Below, piece by piece: positions 46,001 to 59,700 of a DNA stretch of 64,000 nucleotides (its first letter is position 1; the number at the start of each line of letters is the position of its first letter). Origin of the DNA: Monodelphis domestica (Eukaryota > Chordata > Mammalia > Didelphimorphia > Didelphidae); contig NC_077227.1 in the NCBI RefSeq assembly GCF_027887165.1, positions 78,126,988 through 78,190,987 on the forward strand, given 5' to 3'. Below the pieces are notes generated by a model. It did not search any database, was not told the origin of the DNA, and was given only the letters and a program-made list of their open reading frames with translations. Made by a program: the position numbers and the translations under genes.

Positions 46001-47661
46001 CTGAGCTATTTCTTCTACTAGATGAGGACTAGAGCACAACTAACTCTTTCGGTTTCCTTGGAATCTACACCTCTTTTTTTTAAAATATAAAATCATTTCT
46101 CCCCACTTGTAGCTGAGGAGATGGGGATAGGCTTTGCTTCTGACTTCATTAGTTTGTCGGTCCTATAAATTATGCTAATGCTTCCTTCTGTCAGTTTACC
46201 CTTCCCCCACTTTGCATCCTGCTCATTTTTTCCCTTTGGGAAGCAGGGGCAGCAGCTGGCTCATCCATGTCTTGGCACAAGGAGGAGTGAGAGTAACTGA
46301 TGGCTGAATTGGTGCCAGTCACGAGCTGTGAGTCCCAACCAGGGAATCTCTTTCTCCTCTGCCTCATTGAACCTCACCCAATTCTACAGCTAGAACAAGG
46401 CCCATTTGAGCTCAGAAACTGACTTCTAAGGCCAGACAGAGACTCTTGATTTGTTGTTATTCAATAGTGTCCTACTCTTCTGTGAGCCCATTTGGGATTA
46501 TCTTGGTAAAGATCCTGATATGGTTTACCATTTCTCTTTCTAGCTCACTTTGCAGATGAGGAAACTGAGGCAAACAGGTTTAAGTGACTTGCCAGGGTCA
46601 CATAGCTAATAAGTGTCTGAAACCAGATTTGAACTCATGAAGATAAATGAGTCTTCCAGCCTCTTAAGCCCAGTATTCTACCCAATGTGCCACCTATGAA
46701 CTCAAATCCTGTTTATAAGGATCTAACCAAGAGAAAACCCTCCTTATCCTTTGGGGACTTTCTGTCCAGATCTCCAAATTTTTCTTTTTCCTCACCTTTC
46801 CCAGCTGAGTGAGCTCTTTGGGTTACTGCTGAATTCTAAATGAAGCTGCCTTAAGAAGTATTACAATAGTATCTCTTAAAGAGAAAGACTCCAGGCCATC
46901 AGAGGTCTCACTTTATATCAATTTACATATGTATAGTGTGGATTTTAAAAACTACTCAGACTATACTTTAGAAGATTTGATTTTAAGCTGTTCCCTTATT
47001 GTAACAATGGAGATACTTGGTCTAACAAGAATCAGGAATGTATTGGGAATTTTAAAAATTATTCCACCCTACTCAGACAGTGCCTTAGGGGAAGATAAAG
47101 TTGTAAACTCCTGATTGAACAATGAAAGTCCCTAACTCATACCTTATAGTAAAGCTAGAATCTTAAGATAGGTCTATTTTTAGATCTAATACAAAAAAGT
47201 GTTAAGTACCTGTAAAAGTTAAATTAATCACAAAAAGGTCAAGTAACTTACAAAAGGCAAGTTTAACAAAGAGGTGTGAAGTACTCAGAAGATATAATCT
47301 AACCAGAGAAAGTGTGAACTAAAGAGTGGTGAAAATGAAGAATGGGCAGTCCTTGGAAAAAGCATCTACTGTGATTGGTAGATGTGAAACCTTAGGGGAG
47401 GTGACATAAGAGAAAATTTCTTTAAAAGGAAGGGGTAAAAAGTCAATGGAAGCAATTCAGTTTGGATTGGAAGTCAGTTCGGAGTGGAGTTAGATTCAAA
47501 ATTGGAGTTCAGGAGATTCAGTGGAGGACTGGAACGGTCTTGTGGTAAGTAATAAGACTGACTCGCTCCCCCTTGGGCTCAGAGAGGCCACTTTGGCCTA
47601 GGCCTTTAACTACTGCTTGGCTCAGCCTGAGCCAGAGCAGTTTAAATAAATAAAATTATCA

Positions 47662-47713
<52 letters not shown>

Positions 47714-50700
47714 GTCTCTCTCTCTGTCTCTCTCTCTCTCTCCCTCCCTCCCTCCCTCCCTCCCTCCCTCCCTCTCTCTCTCTCCCTCCCTCTCTCCCCT
47801 TCTTTCATTATTAATTAAAAATCTCCATAATCCAAGCTGACTTGGGTATTTTTCATATTTGGGAATTTCCCATGGCAACCACTTATTTAGAATTTAAGTC
47901 AAAACACTAAAAAGTATCCTTACAGTTTTGGCGTTTATAATAGGAAATGGTGAGCATATTTTAAAAGAGGAGTTATAGCTGTCTTATGTATAATGATTAT
48001 AAGGTCAAGTAACCTAGTAGACCATCTCCTTCCCAATTGTCACTATATTCTTCTTTAGAACTCTAAATATGATCATCCATGTCAATTTCTTTTTCAGATT
48101 CATTACTTCCATTAACTATAGATGTACCCTAATGTTCTATCCTGGGCCTTTTTCTCTCTCTCCACTTACTTGGTAACCTTATCAGCTCCCATCTCATCTC
48201 TATGCAGATGACTCCTAGATCTATCCATCTAGCCTCTCTCCTGAAGTCCTGTACTATATCATCAACTGCTTTGCCCAAACAAAACTATTCTAAATCCCTC
48301 CCCCTTTTTTGTAATTTCCTCTCTGTCTTTTGACAGCATCATCATTCTTTTGCTCTCCCAACCTCAGTATCATCCTCATCTCTTCATCCTGGCTCATTCC
48401 ACATAACCTTTTCCCCCCCCCTAAATTTCCATTTCTCCCTCTGCAGCATCTTTCAACCCTGTCTCCTTTATCTCAAATAGCTAGCTCCTCCCTTTGGTTC
48501 TGCCCTCTTTCCTGATTCCCTGCCTCAAGTCTCTCCCCATATCTGTCTTTCCTTCACACATCTGCCTCTAGGATAAAAGAAAAGCTTCTTTGGCCTTCAA
48601 AGTTCTAAGCATACTGTTGACTATTCCACAGACCTTGTTGCTATTCCTCACGTTTTTCTCCGGCTTCTGTTTCCTGACCTTTGCACTGGCCAGAGCTAAT
48701 CCTTCAAATCCTGTATGTAAAGAAAGGGGAAAAAATCTACCAAAAAGAACGTATTTTGTTTGTTCATTTGTTATGATGGCAATGTTCAGTTTCTTAATTG
48801 AAAAACAAAAGATGCATTTTTTTAAGTACTTCTTAGTGTACATGATGGAGATTGAATGTACAAGTTCATATAACATCCTCTTTTTTTAATGTTCTTTGAA
48901 TGCAGAAATGCCTATGTTTGCTGTTACCAAGAGCTAAATTAACAAAAATTAAAAATGTAGGTGACAAAAAAATTAACTCAGACACTCGACACCTCTGACT
49001 CCTAATGTCTTCCCTCCCTAAACTACCTTTTTTTATTTTATATTGATTCTCTGTATACCTAGATAAGTGCACACTGTCACCCATAAGCTTCTTGAAAATT
49101 GGAGTTCTTTCATTTTTTTGTTATTTGTATCCACAGTCCTATCATAGTACCTGCTACATAGTAGGTGCTTAATAAATGCTTATTAGAACCATTGAGCCCA
49201 GAGGCAGATTTTTTTACATTTCTTTTTTTTTTTCCCCCCTCTAGATGTGAAATCTGGTCGCTGTACTATATTACAAGTGGTGGAAGCCCTTGGGTAAGAG
49301 ACCTTGATCTGAGAGGCTCATTTCTTTGCCAGTCTATTTTCTTAGATTTTATACTGCTTTTTCTTAAAGAAATTTGGAGATTTTTTCCCCCCTATCTATT
49401 CTAGAGTATATTAGTCCCCTTCTTATTCTCATTCAGCCCCTTCTACATACCTCTCCTTCAGAGTAATCCAGTGTATAGACTGACCTTCTGAAGTAGCTGT
49501 GTCATAAGGAGAAATTGCAGACTATGTTCTGTCAGCCTAGGACTCTTATGGAGCCAGGCCTAGAAATGAGAAGTTTTGGGTTCAAATGTGGCCTCAGATA
49601 CTTCCTAGCTGTGTGACCACCCTGGGAAAGTCACTTTACTCCAATTGCCCTCACCACCCTTCTGCCTTGGAACCAATACACAGTATCAGTTCAAGGGGGT
49701 GAGGCCATGAGTTACTCTGTGGATCTTCTGTTTGCTCCTGGCAATGCCTACATTTCAGAGGACACACTAGTTGTAATAATAAGTATCTGAACAGAATCAT
49801 CAATTTGAAACTTGAGGTACAGAAGGCTTACTAGGCATTACTTGGAGACTTTCCTCAGCAAAAGGCTGTCCTGAATTCTTGATGGCCATCATGTCCCATT
49901 CCTATAAAGTTTGAGGAGGGGACAAAGCAGTAGAACAAGTCCATTTATATAGCCTTTTGCTTTTAGTACCTTCCTTGTGTGACTCAGTTTCTGATCTATA
50001 AGTCAGTTGCCAGTAATTCCTCCAACCCTGTGGGTTGTTTCTGTGTCCTGGCAGAAGCTACTAGAGAAAGAGGTCACTTGGTACCTATAAGTTTCCAAGT
50101 AGGACAAGTCGGTTCATTCAGTTCCACAGAATGTACTAGATTGTACATCTCAGGTAACTCATCATGAGAAAGGCCAAGCTAGTGAATTTATTACTATTGT
50201 TGTTATTGTTGTTATTATTATTATTATTTATTATAGCATCTCAATATTACATAGAGATTTAAGATTTCCAAAATGCTTCTGAGTACATTAAGTGCCCAGA
50301 CCAAGTCTGTCTAGGAAAGTACATTGTATTCAGCATCCCATTTGTTCCTACAAAGGTGCCAGATCCCTCTAGCAATCCTGTTTTGTCTTAGTGCCCAGAG
50401 CACCTCTGCTCCAAGGAAAATGTGTTCTCTTCTACCAGCTTCCCTCACCTGTGACTAAGCTGTAGTCACACATCAAAGAAAATGTAGACAACCATTTGCC
50501 GCTCATTCAAGCACTTGAACAGACTGGTGTCCTAGGGAAATGACAAGTCCTTCCTACTCCCTTCTTCTATCCAGGTCCTGCCTAGAAAATCCAGAGCCCC
50601 GGACTCGTGGTCGAGGGATCCAGCTACTGTCCCAGGTGCTACTTCAGTGTCATCCCTTGCTCCTAGAAAAGGAAGGTATTGCTCTCGTGAATGTGGGCTT

Positions 50701-53700
50701 CTTCCTGGATTATTCAGTCAGGGCTCTCAAGCTTTACTTCAGCTAGGTATCCTTATAGGAGCTGGGGTATCCCAGAAAGGTAGGACTGTTGACTCATAGC
50801 CTCTATTCCTCACTACATGGTACACTTGGCAGAGATATCTGAATTCAGTATCTGAACATATGGATTCCAATTATAACTGTCCTTGTGAATCTCTGTGGCC
50901 TTGATGGAGGAAAAGGCACCCTGGAGAATTGGAAAGGATGCTGGATCTGGAGTCAGAGGACTCTAGATCCCAAGTTTTGCCACCTTTGTTACCTGTGTAA
51001 CCTTGGAACAAATAACCTAGCCTCTGAGCTCTAGTTTCTTTATCTGTAAAATGAGTAGGTTGGAAAATGACCTTTAATACTCTTTCCCAGGATTGTCCAT
51101 TATCCTAGACCACTTCCCATATTTCAGGTCCCTCCTCTGTGAAACAGGAAGAATAGCAGTTTGTTATCTCTGGGGATTAGAAAAGATTAAGGAAGTGTCT
51201 AAGTGCTTTGAGCTCTTTAGAAAGAAAATAATCTCCATAGTTTTGTTCTCCAGGAAAGAACTCTTTGAGCTATGTCTCCAAATGGGAGAGAACTGTTAGA
51301 GAAATGAGAGAAGGGAATTAGCTCTGGCCATCACCCCAACAAAGTCACAGTAATGGGATGGAGGGGGGCCACAAGGAGAAGCATTTCTTGATGCAGAATA
51401 AAGGAGCGATGAGACTTTAATGGGAGGCGGGGACTGGCTGTGTCCCTTGGGTGGGTGCCCATTGATTCTGGCTTTGTTTTATGCAGTGGTGCACCTGACC
51501 CTTTTCTATGAGAATCAACTTAAAGACCATCACCTGGTGATCCCTCCTGTCCTGCAGGGTCTTCGAGCACTGGTGAGTGCCCTCCATGGCTGCAGAGCTA
51601 GAGAGGGATGTGGAGGTTAGAGCTAGGCTGAAAACAGCTGCAAGCACTATGGTCTGGTCTGAAGACACTGACCAAGGACAGGGCTGATTTCCCCAACTCT
51701 GCTCACATGCTGGATCAGCACAAAGCACACAGCACTCTTGCTGATGAGGCTTTGTACTGACTCTTGACCTGGGGACAAGAGTGAGGGGTGTCTGAGGTGG
51801 AAACACTTGTTCTCTTTTCCCTGTAGAGTTTGTGTGATGTACTCCCTCCAGGCCTGGCTGTTTCTGTGCTCAAAGCCATCTTCCAGGAGGTACATGTCCA
51901 GGTGAGTGCCCAGCACCCTCTTGTCTGCTTCTTGCCTCTCTCCCAGCCATGCCCAGGGACCTCTAAGGAGCCAAGATTAAGACAGATCAGATGGCCAAAA
52001 GCATACCCATATACTTTTGTGGCCTAGTCTGTGCCAGAATGTACTAGGCTAGTAGAACAACTTGATGGCCCACGGAGAGAACGCTCAGCCTGGAGTCAGG
52101 AAGACCCAAGCTCAGATCCCACCTCTAGGGCAAGTCATTGAACCTTTGTCAGTCTCAGTTTCATCATCTGTAAAATGAGGCCATGATAATAGTAGTATCC
52201 CCTTTCACGGGCTTGTTAAAATTAGATAAAATATAAAGTGCTTTGTAAACCTTAAAGCACTATGTAAATACTAGCTATTAAATTTTTAACTCTGAAATCA
52301 TTGTACACAGGCATTTCATGCTTCCCTGAAAGCATGTATGCACCCAAATATTTCTCTCTAGTAGACTGACTTTTTGCCTATTTGTGCCTAAAAGGCAGGT
52401 TGAGGCCAAGTGAAGAGAGGAGCAATTGCTCCTTTCACTGAAGCTGACATGGGAGCAGTCTGGGTGATAGAATGAGGTCTATTGAAAGCTTTGGGGTTGG
52501 TCTCATCACTAATTTGCTTTCCTGTTCCCCATTGCCCACCTCTCCACCCCCAGTCTCTGACACAAATGGATCGCCACACAGTCTACAGCATCATCACCAA
52601 TTTCATGCGTACTCGAGAAGAAGGTGAGCCGCAGCTGGCACATCTCACTCCTTTGCTTTGTGCCCCATTTTCCCTAATGGTACCTGCTCTTATGAGACCA
52701 AGCAAGAGGGTAAAATACTCAGAAGTAGGCAATATGAAAATCAAGGTCCAAAGAAGAAAGGCCAAGTTCTCTTGGAGGACTTCACAGATTTGTGGGAACC
52801 ACTTTGCTGCAGTAAAAAGGAGGGTTTATTGGTATTGACATCTACATAACTCTAATGCACTCATATTAGATTCCTACTTCATTCATTAGCATTAGGTCTT
52901 GTACTTTGAGATAGAAACTCTGGGAGGTAAAGATAACCAAAAAGAACATATAATGGGAGAAAGCCCATACTCTAGTGTTTCATAGGAAACAATGTTGGCT
53001 TTGCTCATTTCCCTCCCTAGAGCTGAAGGGCCTGGGAGCCGATTTTACCTTTGGCTTCATCCAGGTAATGGATGGAGAGAAGGATCCTCGAAATCTTCTG
53101 GTGGCCTTCCGAATTGTCTATGACCTGATTTCCAAAGACTACAACTTAGGTAAGGCCTAAAGTTCTTGGTCAGGTGGAGACCAAAGGAAAAAGAAGATTG
53201 TAAACCAGCTTATCTTCTGCATGTGTCCCCTTAGGGCCCTTTGTTGAGGAACTGTTCGAGGTGACATCCTGTTACTTTCCTGTTGATTTTACCCCAGTGA
53301 GTATCTCTTTATAGGAAATTGTAGGAGTATTTGAGAGTGGAGGAGATTTTGATTCAATAAGTGTTTATTAAAAATTTTCTGGGTTTAAAATTGTGCTTCA
53401 TTCTATGAGGATGAAAGGGAGGAGAGATGGAACAAGTTTGGAATGGTTAGGAAGTAAAAAGGCACCAAAAGGAACTTTAGTCTCCCCCAGACCCTACATA
53501 CTGGAGAAAAGTGGTTTATGTTACCAACAACACAACTCTTGGCTCTCTTTTTTTTTCTTTAATTTTGTTATTTTTTAAAGGAGGAGTATGGGAAAGAAGA
53601 GATTTTGGAACTCAAAATCTTAAAAGAAAATGACTTTTAAAATTGTGTTTACATTTAATTTGGAGAAAATGAAATATTATTTAAATTTTTTAATTAAAAA

Positions 53701-56700
53701 AAGCTTCAATAGATCTGTATGTAATGGGAACTAATAGTCTTGAAGATCCTTAAGGGATCAGGAAAAGAAGATGTCTCTTCCATATGCTAATACCTTAGAT
53801 CTCATCAAAGTAAGTCTTGGGTTTAATCAAGCAGGCTGGAGAGTTTTAGGCTTAGGATTATGTTTGAAAGAGAGGAGTAGTTGTGCAAACTCATAGGTTT
53901 TCTAACTCCTTTAGCCACCTAATGACCCTCATGGTATCCAGAGAGAAGATCTCATCCTGAGTCTTCGTGCTGTTCTGGCTTCTACTCCCCGTTTTGCTGA
54001 GGTGGGTTTTGAGGCCAAGGTAGGACCTCATGGAATCTAGCTAGGTATCCCCTGTGCTTGGCTCTGATTGTCTCTTTTAGTTAAGCTGTAAAATGTTAAG
54101 TGGAATAGCAAGATGTGAGGCCAAAAAGCATGGGAAAGAGAATGGTTCTCATATACTAAGGAAGTTAATGGTATTTCATAAGTCCCCTCAGGACCTGTCA
54201 ATGATATCCCTTCTGGAATTTTCCAAATACCCAACCCTCTGTGGGAGTTTTTCTAGGGGTCCTGTTAGCCCAATGCAGTCCTAGGTGATGAAGATCTGAC
54301 TATTCCTAGTGACCAGGGAACAGTGCATTGATGTAGTAGGCTAATAACATAGGACCATGTCCTTGTGGTTTGAATAGAGCCCTGGGGCATTAGAGTCCTT
54401 CTGACCCTTCTCCCATAGTTCCTGCTGCCACTGCTGATAGAGAAAGTGGACTCTGAGATGCTCAGTGCCAAGCTGGACTCCTTGCAGACACTGGTGAGGA
54501 CATCCCTCTGCCACTGACATCTGCCTGCCCTTTGGAGGTTGGGAGTGAGAGTCTTAAGAGGGTGGGGGTGGACCTCAGTGGTAATATAGGAATACCCCAG
54601 AAAGTAGAAGAACATTTCAGGGTAGTTACTCTTTTTTGTACCCATTCTAAGGGGTAAAGGAGAATGCAAAACGGCTTGGGCTGCTTCTCCATTTTGTTGA
54701 GCCCTTTCGGGGTGGGCTCTTATTTACAGGGGTAGGGAGCCTAGATTTTCTTGTAAAGGGCTCAGGACTATGTGCTACATTCAGCTCACATCCATGCCAT
54801 TCCCCACAGAATGCTTGCTGTGCTGTGTATGGGCAGAAGGAGCTGAAGGACTTCCTGCCAAGCCTGTGGGCTTCCATCCGTAGAGAGGTGATTTATCTAG
54901 GGAAGGGAAGGGGGAGCCTTTGTAATAAGGAGAGTCAGAAAAAGTAAGGATGGGTTTCAAATAGAAGAACTTGGACTATGACAGGTTGGAAGAAAAGCCA
55001 TACTTGCCTTTTCTCTTTTGTTGCTCTGTGTCAAGGCAATAAACTAGCTCCCACAGCCTGGGGAAGGGCATCCCACTCCGGAGAGCGTCTACTTTGGCAT
55101 GAACTTCCTGGTGATGGGGACAGCTCTTGAACTAATGCTTCCAGAGCTCTTGCTCCCCCTTCTGCTCTCTCCTGAGAAGTCATGGGGCCAGTATGAGCAA
55201 GTGGTTAGAAAGAAAAGCCCTGGGGCAAAGGTTTCCCAGACAGCTATGGTTCCAAGCATTTCCAATCAGACTTTGTGCTTATTGGGCCATTGGATGGAAC
55301 AATGAAAATTGGTGGAGTTGGGACTGAGTTCAAATCCTGGCTTTTCCATCCATTACTTATATGATCATAGGCAAATCCCTTTACCTCTCAATTCTTGATC
55401 TACAATATGAGGAAATTGGATTATATGGGCCTTTCCATGGCCAGGATGGAGTATTTGCACATACTAAATACTAATACTGACTTGAAAGGGTTGATATGGG
55501 ACAGCAAGATGGCTCTGGATAGAAAATCAGGCCTGGATACAGAAGGTCCTAGGTTCAAATATGGCCTCAGACATTTTCTAACTATATGATCCTGGGCAAG
55601 TCACTTAATTCCAGTTGCCTACCCTCACTGCTTTTCTGCTGTGGAACCTGTACTTAGTATCCATTCCAAGAAATTTTAAATACTTTAGAAAGAGAGAGGA
55701 ATAGTGTTGTAAGGCTGTTATTTTGTTATAGTTTTTAACCCTTATTTAACTCACATATTTCAATAGGTTGGGTGGGATATTTCTGGTTCAGAGTCCTTTT
55801 AGCAACTGTGGGACCCCTTCCCTGACAGGTATTCCAAACATCCAGTGAACGAGTAGAAGCAGAAGGCCTGGCAGCCCTACATTCCCTGTCTGCATGTTTG
55901 TCTCGGTCGGTGTTGGAGGCTGATGCAGAGGATCTCCTTGACTCCTTCCTCAGCAGTATCCTAGAGGGTAACTGGGCCATGGGGTCAGAAGGAAGGGTAG
56001 CTAGGGTCATCACATTGAAGTTCCCCAAGGCAGGGGCACTGACCTGGGCCCAGCAGCCTTCCATACTCGGTGCTTCTGAGACTGGAAACTGTCCATTTCT
56101 CCTCCGGTGTTAAGGGCTAGAGAGTAGGGTAGTGTGTGGCTGCCCCTCTAGACTGGGCTGTTACCTCTTCAGACTGTAGGCACCACCTATGTGAACCTGA
56201 CATGAAGCTGGTATGGCCCAGTGCCAAGCTGCTGCAGGCAGCTGCGGGGGCATCTGCTCGGGCCTGTGACCGCATCACCAGCACTGTGATCCCCTTGCTG
56301 CTGGAACAGTTCAATCAGCACAACCAGGTATGGGAATGGGAAGGAGACCACGGGGGCTGGGGGACCAGGGTCCCCCAGTTTCTCTTGCCTTTCCTTAAAA
56401 ATAACCTTTGACTTCAGTTTCCTTTATTACTTTGTAGAGCAGCCAGAGGCGGACAATTCTAGAGATGCTTTTGGGTTTCTTAAAGCTACAGCAGAAGTGG
56501 GGAAATGAGGACAAAGGTGAGATGGATTCCCCCTTGCCCCGGTTTTATTGCTCTGGGGGCAGCCTGGCAGGGGGATGTATTTTTTCCATTGAGTTTCCTG
56601 GATTCCCAGTCACCTGCACCCCCCTCCTTTCCCCAACCTCGTAATGTTGTAATTAAAAATTGTGCCACCCCAAACCAGCATGTTGGGGGGTTCGAGGCCT

Positions 56701-59700
56701 TTGCTTATTTGTGGGTTTTTTTTTTTCCTGACTATCTCTAAATGCCTTTGGTTCTGCCTCCACAGATGAAATACCTCTGAGTGGGTTCAAGGCCCCGCTG
56801 TGCTCCTTGGTCTCTTTGGCCCTGGCAGACCCCAGTACACAATTACAGCTAGTTGGCATTCGTGCCCTTACCGTCTTAGGTGGCCAGCCAGGTACATTTC
56901 AGGGGAATGAGGAAGGATCATGGGGGTGGCCATCTTCTCCTGGGACTCTAGCACACAGCAGGCTTCCATCTTCGCTGTCTCTGGCTATTGTTTCTCTGAG
57001 GAATGTTTGGAGGGACCTCAGAGGAAAAGAAACTGAGTGTCCCCTCTGATTTCAGGCCTGCTGTCTCCTGAAGACCTAGAGGTGGCGGTTGGTCATCTCT
57101 ATAGGCTGAGCTTCCTGGAGGAGGATTCGCAGAGCTGGTAAGAAATTGGACCGTGGCCATCCTTAGGCACGTTCCAGTGCTGACAGTATCTGGACCCCAG
57201 GAGCCTCAGAAAGCCCTCATGCTCAGAGGGTGACTTGGGCTCTCCCGTCTGCCTCTTTCCCTTTCTTATCCTTGGAGTCAAAGGCCTAAGGTTGACCCTG
57301 GCTGCAGAAACTTTCCTGGAGCTGTGAGTGATTTAGAAGCCGTCTAGTCCGGTCCCAGCAGACAGTTTATAATACTATCACATGCTGATTACCTCCTTTG
57401 GATTAGAGAGAGGTCGGTCTGGCAGATGGAGCAGACTTCAGCTTAGAGGCTATGACTGGTGCCAGGGAGAGATTGGGAGAGCACTTTGCAGGCCTCCTAG
57501 CCAGGTCCTCCCAAATGATAGTCCTCAGTTTGAAAGTGCCCACCCCTGGCCCTGGTGGACATATTGCTCCTCAGTACTAGGCCTCAGTTGATGTTCCTCC
57601 TGTGCTTCTGGCAGTTTGGCAGCAATGGAAGCATCAGGGACACTGGCTACCCTCTATCCCACAGTCTTCATTAGCCATTTGGTACCCCGGCTGGCAGAAG
57701 AGCTTCGTCCAGGTGTGTGGTCCACGGGCCCAAGCCACAAGGGGGAAGAGGGCAGGAGGTTAAGGAGGTGAATGGGGGAGCCCTTCAAGCTCATGACAGT
57801 CCAAGGTCCCGTCCCTTTCCTCCCTGCTCCCAGGATATCCATCAGGCAATTGAACCTCACCCCATGTGTCACCCTTTCCAGGGGACCTGGAGTGGGCCAG
57901 TGGGGAGGGCCCCTCCCGCCGAGCCAGACGCTTGCGCTGTCTCCAGGCCCTGTCGGCTGTCTCAACACACCCCAGCATCGTCAGGGAGACCCTGCCTGTG
58001 CTGTTGCAGCATCTCCGCCATGCGCACAGAGGTGACTGGCCACATTGTGGGGGGCACATCCAGGAGGTGCCAGCCCTGCAGGCTGCTGGGAACATTTTGG
58101 GCAGAAGGAGCCCAACTTGACTTTTCCTTTTTTCACAGGTGACAAGGCGGAGTCCAGTGAAGTGATTGCCGTGTGCCGGAGTCTCCACCTGGTGGCCGGG
58201 CAGTGCCAGCAGGAGCCTGAGAGTTGCTGGTACTTCCACCAGACGGCGGTACCCTGCCTGCTTGCACTGGCTGTGCAGGCTGCCATGCCAGGTGACCTGA
58301 CTTTCCCCTCCCCTTCTCTCCTTTGGCCCCACTATGACCAGTAACATGGCCCAGCATTGCCCCCCTGTGGATAGAGCCAGTATGGCAACCCTGGGCTCTG
58401 AGTGGTGATTGCATCATCCCAGGATGTTGAGAGTCTGGAGCTAGAAAGGCCTCATGTACTCAGAGTACAAACAGCAGAGCTGGGTATTGACCCAAGTCTA
58501 CTCACTCGCCCCTAGGATCAGTTAGAGTTAGCAGTTGTCTTCTAGGTGGAACTTGTCTTTGCCTTTGGGCTTCAGAAGGGATTAGTGCCATCAGTGTGCA
58601 AAGAACTGCACTGAGTTTTCCTTTCAAATTTACCAGGTGCTGTTTTTCTTTCTCTATTTTTGGGTATTTAGAGTAGAGATGTCACATACACTTCTGGCAA
58701 CACTCCCAAAGAGGCCCCAAATCAAATTAAAAAGTAATTGGAAAGTACTAAACAAAACGAACACAACTACAAGGGATCATAGAGATTGTGTTGCTCTGTG
58801 GTTTGCTGTGGCCCCTTTTCTATTTGAGTTTGCCCCAGCGAATTTGGGAACCTCTATCTTGTGACTTCATTTGCCAACCTGTAAAATGAGATGAGATCAG
58901 ATACTCTCATAATGACATATTCTTAATCATGGCATCAGGAAAATTGATGGCTCTAGAAAGTGTGATACTGGGCTTAATTTAGTCTTTTTCTTCTGACTCC
59001 TAAGGTTTATAGTACTAGGTGGGAGAAAATTCATAGATGTAGCTGGAGTCTTTATCCTAAAGTTATCCCTCTAGATAGTACCTTTGTCATTTGTATGCCT
59101 GAGGCCTGTGTTGTTCTTACAGAGAAAGACCTCCCCAATCTTGGGAAGCTGCTGTTAGAGGAGGACGTCTTAGCAGCTATGGTGTCTGTCATCAGCACAG
59201 CCAGCACCCACCTGAGTCCTGAGTGAGTTGGATAAGTGTAGTCACTTCCCTTAGGGCAGGGGTCCCCAAACTGTGGCCCCCTGAGGCCATTTATCCAGCC
59301 CCCCCCCCCCCCCACTGAACTTACGGAAGGGGCACCTCTTTCATTGGTGTGGTAGTCAGTGAGAGGAGCACTGTATGTGGTGGGGCCGCAAAATATGGCA
59401 TCACCCATGTACAGTACTATTTCCGGCGACATAATCCTTTGTGTGGCGCCTTGTTCTGAGAACGAGGTGCCGCACAAAGGATTATGTGGCTGCACAATGG
59501 AAGACTTCAGCATGGTGAGCGGCGATCTGGGGGAGGGGATTCTGCATTGTGTACTGCTGCTGCCCGGTATAGTGGTGGCAGTGATGGGCCTGTGCAAGGT
59601 GTGACAGGCCCATCACAGCCAGCGCTGCAGTCTCTGCTATCCCAGACAGCAGTATACAGATTTGTTCATAGCTTTTTTAATAGTCCAGCCCTCAAATGGT

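Larger units (their letters stand above)
40011..49244 (+). other. MMS19: MMS19 intron 1
   Basis: The 9.2-kb intron runs from GTACTACC to CCCCTCTAG. 40.3-42.75 kb is mostly unique AT-rich sequence with an MIR-like fragment at about 41400-41550. Further right it holds L2 remnants, a SINE (44868-45058), an antisense MAR1-type SINE, and a solo LTR with an expanded CT tract. I see no other exon. Confidence 0.75.

Noticed and set aside
57601..57625. Alternative (NAGNAG) acceptor for MMS19 exon 17
   Set aside because: The next CAG is 6 nt downstream and not in a tandem NAGNAG; using it would remove two further residues from a conserved helix.
57760..58347. 195-codon minus-strand frame opposite MMS19 exons 18-19
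   Set aside because: It is the shadow of GC-rich MMS19 coding DNA and crosses exons and introns alike, with no recognisable protein.
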